Positions 6,943-9,182 of a DNA stretch of 9,182 bases are shown here, one piece after another (within the stretch, counting starts at the first letter, position 1; every line of letters starts with the position of its first letter). The position numbers and the translations under genes were made by a program. Location: NCBI GenBank assembly GCA_030690925.1, contig JAUYFO010000027.1, positions 1 through 9,182 on the forward strand. Reading direction: 5' to 3'. This stretch comes from Candidatus Moraniibacteriota bacterium. GTDB taxonomy: Bacteria; Patescibacteriota; Minisyncoccia; Moranbacterales; UBA1568. Below the pieces are notes generated by a model, which did no database searches, was not told the origin of the DNA, and saw only the letters and a list, made by a program, of their open reading frames with translations.

Positions 6943-7236
6943 ATGGCAACCAGAAAAGCAGGTGGATCAACCACCCTTGGCCGAGATTCTATTTCCAAAC
7001 GCCTTGGAGTCAAGATTTTCGGCAACCAAGTCGCTGCTATCGGCAATGTCATCATCCGTCAGCGCGGTACCAAATTTCACCCAGGCAAGAACGTCAAGCG
7101 GGGTGAAGATGACACTCTCTTTGCCATGATGAACGGTTTTGTTGAATTCCAGGCCCGCAAAGTCAAGGATTTTACCGGCAAGATCGTCTCGCGCACCTTT
7201 GTGAACATTATCCCAGAGAAAAAGAAGGAACAGTAG
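6943..7236 (+). CDS. rpmA: 50S ribosomal protein bL27
   Basis: bL27 is a component of the large ribosomal subunit whose basic N-terminal tail reaches the peptidyl-transferase centre. The 97-residue product begins [10 protein letters not shown] and carries the family core GRDS (13-16), KRLGVK.FG (19-27), [14 protein letters not shown] (38-51) and DDTLFA (56-61). The N-terminus has no Firmicutes-style cleavable leader before the KAGG. The tail after about residue 70 is lysine-rich and ends KKKEQ. The gene ends with tandem stops, TAG then TAA. No Shine-Dalgarno sequence precedes the ATG; the bases there are pyrimidine-rich. In most bacteria rpmA follows rplU and precedes obgE, but here it stands alone with its own promoter and terminator and is the only plus-strand gene in the window. 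Confidence 0.97.
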   Translation: MATRKAGGSTTLGRDSISKRLGVKIFGNQVAAIGNVIIRQRGTKFHPGKNVKRGEDDTLFAMMNGFVEFQARKVKDFTGKIVSRTFVNIIPEKKKEQ

Positions 7237-7256
7237 TAAACTTCCTTCGTCTCGCA

Positions 7257-7287
7257 AAAAACCCACACTCTCACAGTGTGGGTTTTT
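7257..7287. terminator. Bidirectional intrinsic terminator between rpmA and pyrG
   Basis: A perfect 13-base-pair inverted repeat, AAAAACCCACACT (7257-7269) and AGTGTGGGTTTTT (7275-7287), encloses the five-base loop CTCAC. An A run precedes it and a T run follows it, so each strand has a stem followed by T's. It ends rpmA transcripts on the plus strand (stop at 7234-7236) and pyrG transcripts on the minus strand (stop at 7295-7297), which converge here. Confidence 0.92.
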
Positions 7288-7294
7288 AATTACC

Positions 7295-8962
7295 TCATAG
7301 AGGTCTCTGGTTTTTCTTTACAGCGGCGGCCTTGAGAAAAGCGACAAAGAGTGGGTGGGGCTGCATGAGTGATGACTGGAACTCTGGGTGAAATTGGGTA
7401 CCCAGGAAAAAAGGGTGCTCGCTCTGTGGCAACTCAGCAATCTCCATGAGTACGCCGTCGGGTGAGGTAGCTGAAAAAATCATCCCCGCCTCCTTGAGTT
7501 GCTCCACGTACTCCGGGTTCACCTCGTAGCGGTGACGGTGGCGTTCCAGCACACTGGTCGTGCCGTAAGCCGCAGCGGCCAGAGTTTTGGGAAGAATCTT
7601 GGCTTCATAGTGACCAAGCCGCATAGTGGCTCCATAATTTTTCTTCCGTAGGTTTTCTTTTTGTTCCGGCATGATATCAACGATTGGATGGGATGTCTTC
7701 TGGTTCACCTCAGTCGTAGAAGACTCTGCCAATCCCACCACGTGACGAGCGTATTCGATGACCGCTAATTGCATTCCATAACAAAGGCCAAAATAAGGGA
7801 CCTGATTTTCACGACAAAACTGGACAGCCCGTATTTTCCCCTCTACGCCGCGACTGCCGAAACCTCCAGGAATAATAATGCCATGGTAGCGTCTCAGGCT
7901 TTTCAGTACTTTGGTGTCGCTTTCGAAGTCCGTACTGTCGATCCAACTGAGTTCTACCTGGCGGCCGATCTCACAGGCGGCATGCTTCAGTGCCTCGATG
8001 ACACTGATATAGGCGTCACTCAAAACATAGTCCCCGGTCTTGAAATACTTTCCCACCACACCGATTTTTACTATTCCTTCAGCTGATTTGATACGCTTGA
8101 CCCGTTTTTCCCAAGCCCCCAAGCCTTCGCCCTGCCTTGCCTTGAGGTGCAGTTTCTTAAGCAAGATGTCACTTAAGTGATCTTTCTCAAAATTGACCGG
8201 CACATCATAGATACTCTCCACGTCGGGAGCACTGATGACGTCTTCCTTGCGCACATTACAGAAAACAGCAATCTTCTCTTTACGCTTCTCATCAAGTGGT
8301 CGATCAGCGCGAGCGATTATGATATCTGGCTGAATACCGGTGCCATTGAGCGTCCGTACCGCATGCTGGGTAGGCTTGGTCTTCATTTCCCCTACCTTCG
8401 ACGGTGTCGGCACATAGCTCACGATAGCCGTGATGACGTCTTCCGACTGTTCGGTCTTGAGCATACGAATAGCTTCGAGGAAAAGAATGTTCTCGTATTC
8501 CCCCACTGTACCACCGATCTCAATGATCGCAATGTCGGCCTTGGCACGGTGTACAGCCTTTTTGATACGACGAATCACTTCGAGCGGAATATGGGGTACC
8601 ACCTGGACGCACTTACCAGCATATTCCAGGTTGCGCTCCTTCTCAATCACCGTCTTGTAGACCAATCCCGTGGTCATATAGTTATCCCGAGTCAGTTCGA
8701 TATTGAGAAAACGCTCATAATTCCCCATGTCCTGGTCAGTTTCATAGCCATCCTTCAGTACAAACACTTCCCCATGCTCCGTCGGATTCATGGTGCCGGC
8801 ATCGACGTTGATATATGGGTCGATTTTCAGTGCTGTCACATTGAAGCCCCTCGCCTGGAGAATCTTGCCAATCGAGGAAGTGGCAATCCCCTTACCTACT
8901 CCGCTCATAACTCCCCCCACGACGAAAATATATTTAGCGCGCTTCATTTTTTGTTTTGCCAT
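7295..8962 (-). CDS. pyrG: CTP synthase (glutamine-hydrolysing), 555 aa
   Basis: Makes CTP from UTP, ATP and glutamine in the last step of pyrimidine nucleotide synthesis. The amidoligase domain (about 9-271) has the P-loop-like GGVMSGVGKG (16-25), KIDPYINVDAGTMNP (46-60), HGEVFV (63-68), EIGGTVGEYEN (148-158) and KTKPTQH (194-200). The class I glutamine amidotransferase domain (about 297-546) has PGGFGSRGVEGK (365-376), the nucleophile Cys394 in GLCYGMQ, and His525 and Glu527 in QFHPEF, completing the catalytic triad. Length is slightly above the usual 535-550. The substrate loop reads GGVMSG where E. coli has GGVVSS. The ATG at 8960-8962 is used; a second in-frame ATG at residue 6 (8945-8947) is possible. 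It faces rpmA, with a shared terminator, and lies 89 bases after rplI. Confidence 0.98.
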   Translation of the reverse strand: MAKQKMKRAKYIFVVGGVMSGVGKGIATSSIGKILQARGFNVTALKIDPYINVDAGTMNPTEHGEVFVLKDGYETDQDMGNYERFLNIELTRDNYMTTGLVYKTVIEKERNLEYAGKCVQVVPHIPLEVIRRIKKAVHRAKADIAIIEIGGTVGEYENILFLEAIRMLKTEQSEDVITAIVSYVPTPSKVGEMKTKPTQHAVRTLNGTGIQPDIIIARADRPLDEKRKEKIAVFCNVRKEDVISAPDVESIYDVPVNFEKDHLSDILLKKLHLKARQGEGLGAWEKRVKRIKSAEGIVKIGVVGKYFKTGDYVLSDAYISVIEALKHAACEIGRQVELSWIDSTDFESDTKVLKSLRRYHGIIIPGGFGSRGVEGKIRAVQFCRENQVPYFGLCYGMQLAVIEYARHVVGLAESSTTEVNQKTSHPIVDIMPEQKENLRKKNYGATMRLGHYEAKILPKTLAAAAYGTTSVLERHRHRYEVNPEYVEQLKEAGMIFSATSPDGVLMEIAELPQSEHPFFLGTQFHPEFQSSLMQPHPLFVAFLKAAAVKKNQRPL

Positions 8963-8990
8963 AGTGGAAGAAAAAGATTATTTACAGCGA

Positions 8991-9025
8991 AAGAGCCGCT
9001 ACCAGGAAGAAGTGGGGCGGCTCTT
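8991..9025 (-). terminator. Hairpin between rplI and pyrG (possible terminator or pyrG leader structure)
   Basis: AAGAGCCGC (8991-8999) and GCGGCTCTT (9017-9025) form a perfect GC-rich 9-base-pair stem with a 17-base loop. In the minus direction it follows the rplI stop by 26 bases and precedes the pyrG ATG by 28. The downstream T run is short and interrupted (TCTTTCGCT), so it would be a weak terminator. A TATAGT -10-like element on the minus strand (9038-9043) would place the stem at the very start of a pyrG leader, but I see no convincing -35 for it. Confidence 0.5.
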
Positions 9026-9051
9026 GTTAAATAGCGTACTATACTTACTGT

Positions 9052-9182
9052 CTACTCAGATTCTATGACAACGTCAAAGTTGGTCTTCACTCCATGCCCA
9101 AAATCAGCCGTAAGCGAAAAAACACCCACTTCTTTGAGGGCTTTTTCCAAAACAATCGTCTGCTTATCTACCTTAATCCCTA
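9052..9182 (-). CDS. rplI: 50S ribosomal protein bL9, C-terminal 42 residues; gene runs off the right edge
   Basis: Only the 3' end is present. It reads GIKVDKQTIVLEKALKEVG, then VFSL, and ends with a short VxxxFDVVIES strand and a final Glu before TAG. This matches the bL9 C-terminal domain pattern (..DK..I.L...IK..G...V.V.....V...L.V.V), an rRNA-contacting domain of the large subunit. The usual LH after the third strand appears as FGHGV, which still contains a His. The match is by pattern over a short stretch, so it is less certain than the complete genes here. It is on the same strand as pyrG, 89 bases upstream of it, with a hairpin between. Confidence 0.8.
   Translation of the reverse strand, partial: GIKVDKQTIVLEKALKEVGVFSLTADFGHGVKTNFDVVIESE

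Noticed and set aside
8177..9034. 285-codon plus-strand open frame opposite pyrG
   Set aside because: Lies almost wholly antisense to an unmistakable CTP synthase gene; its translation has no family motifs or coherent hydrophobic pattern. A shadow of pyrG codon use.

Overview
The window is a compact stretch of bacterial housekeeping genes, nearly all on the minus strand. I see no insertion sequence, tRNA, rRNA, CRISPR array or phage gene. Several traits suggest a candidate-phyla-radiation (Patescibacteria) lineage, perhaps Parcubacteria-like: very tight gene packing, no recognisable Shine-Dalgarno sequence at most starts, rpmA without rplU or obgE beside it, a shortened phosphoglycerate kinase, and a small membrane protein with an Ada-like four-cysteine ectodomain of a type I associate with these genomes. 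This assignment is inference. The partial bL9 gene at the right edge would argue against those candidate-phyla lineages reported to lack bL9.

Layout in the direction of minus-strand transcription, right to left: the 3' end of rplI (9052-9182), a hairpin (8991-9025), and pyrG (7295-8962). A bidirectional terminator (7257-7287) separates pyrG from the only plus-strand gene, rpmA (6943-7236). A 168-base divergent spacer follows, holding the rpmA promoter and a striking palindromic element (6791-6865). Next come a membrane-anchored putative metal-binding protein (6373-6774) and a 12-helix MFS transporter (5123-6316), then an overlapping terminator and promoter (5041-5111).

That promoter appears to drive a six-gene set: scpA, scpB, a D-alanyl-D-alanine carboxypeptidase, mraY, pgk and eno (eno runs off the left edge). 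The internal gaps are 8, 3, 14, 13 and 43 bases. The set joins chromosome condensation (ScpA and ScpB, partners of SMC), peptidoglycan synthesis and trimming (MraY, carboxypeptidase) and lower glycolysis (PGK and enolase, consecutive apart from phosphoglycerate mutase).

The points most worth a second look are: the palindromic element between the divergent promoters; the promoter nested against a terminator ahead of scpA; unusual residues in PGK (Glu at the usual Mg-ATP Asp, and a shortened protein) and enolase (Lys in the catalytic loop); four cysteines near the carboxypeptidase active site; and the small Ada-like membrane protein. I found no clear sign of an entirely new defence or mobile system.
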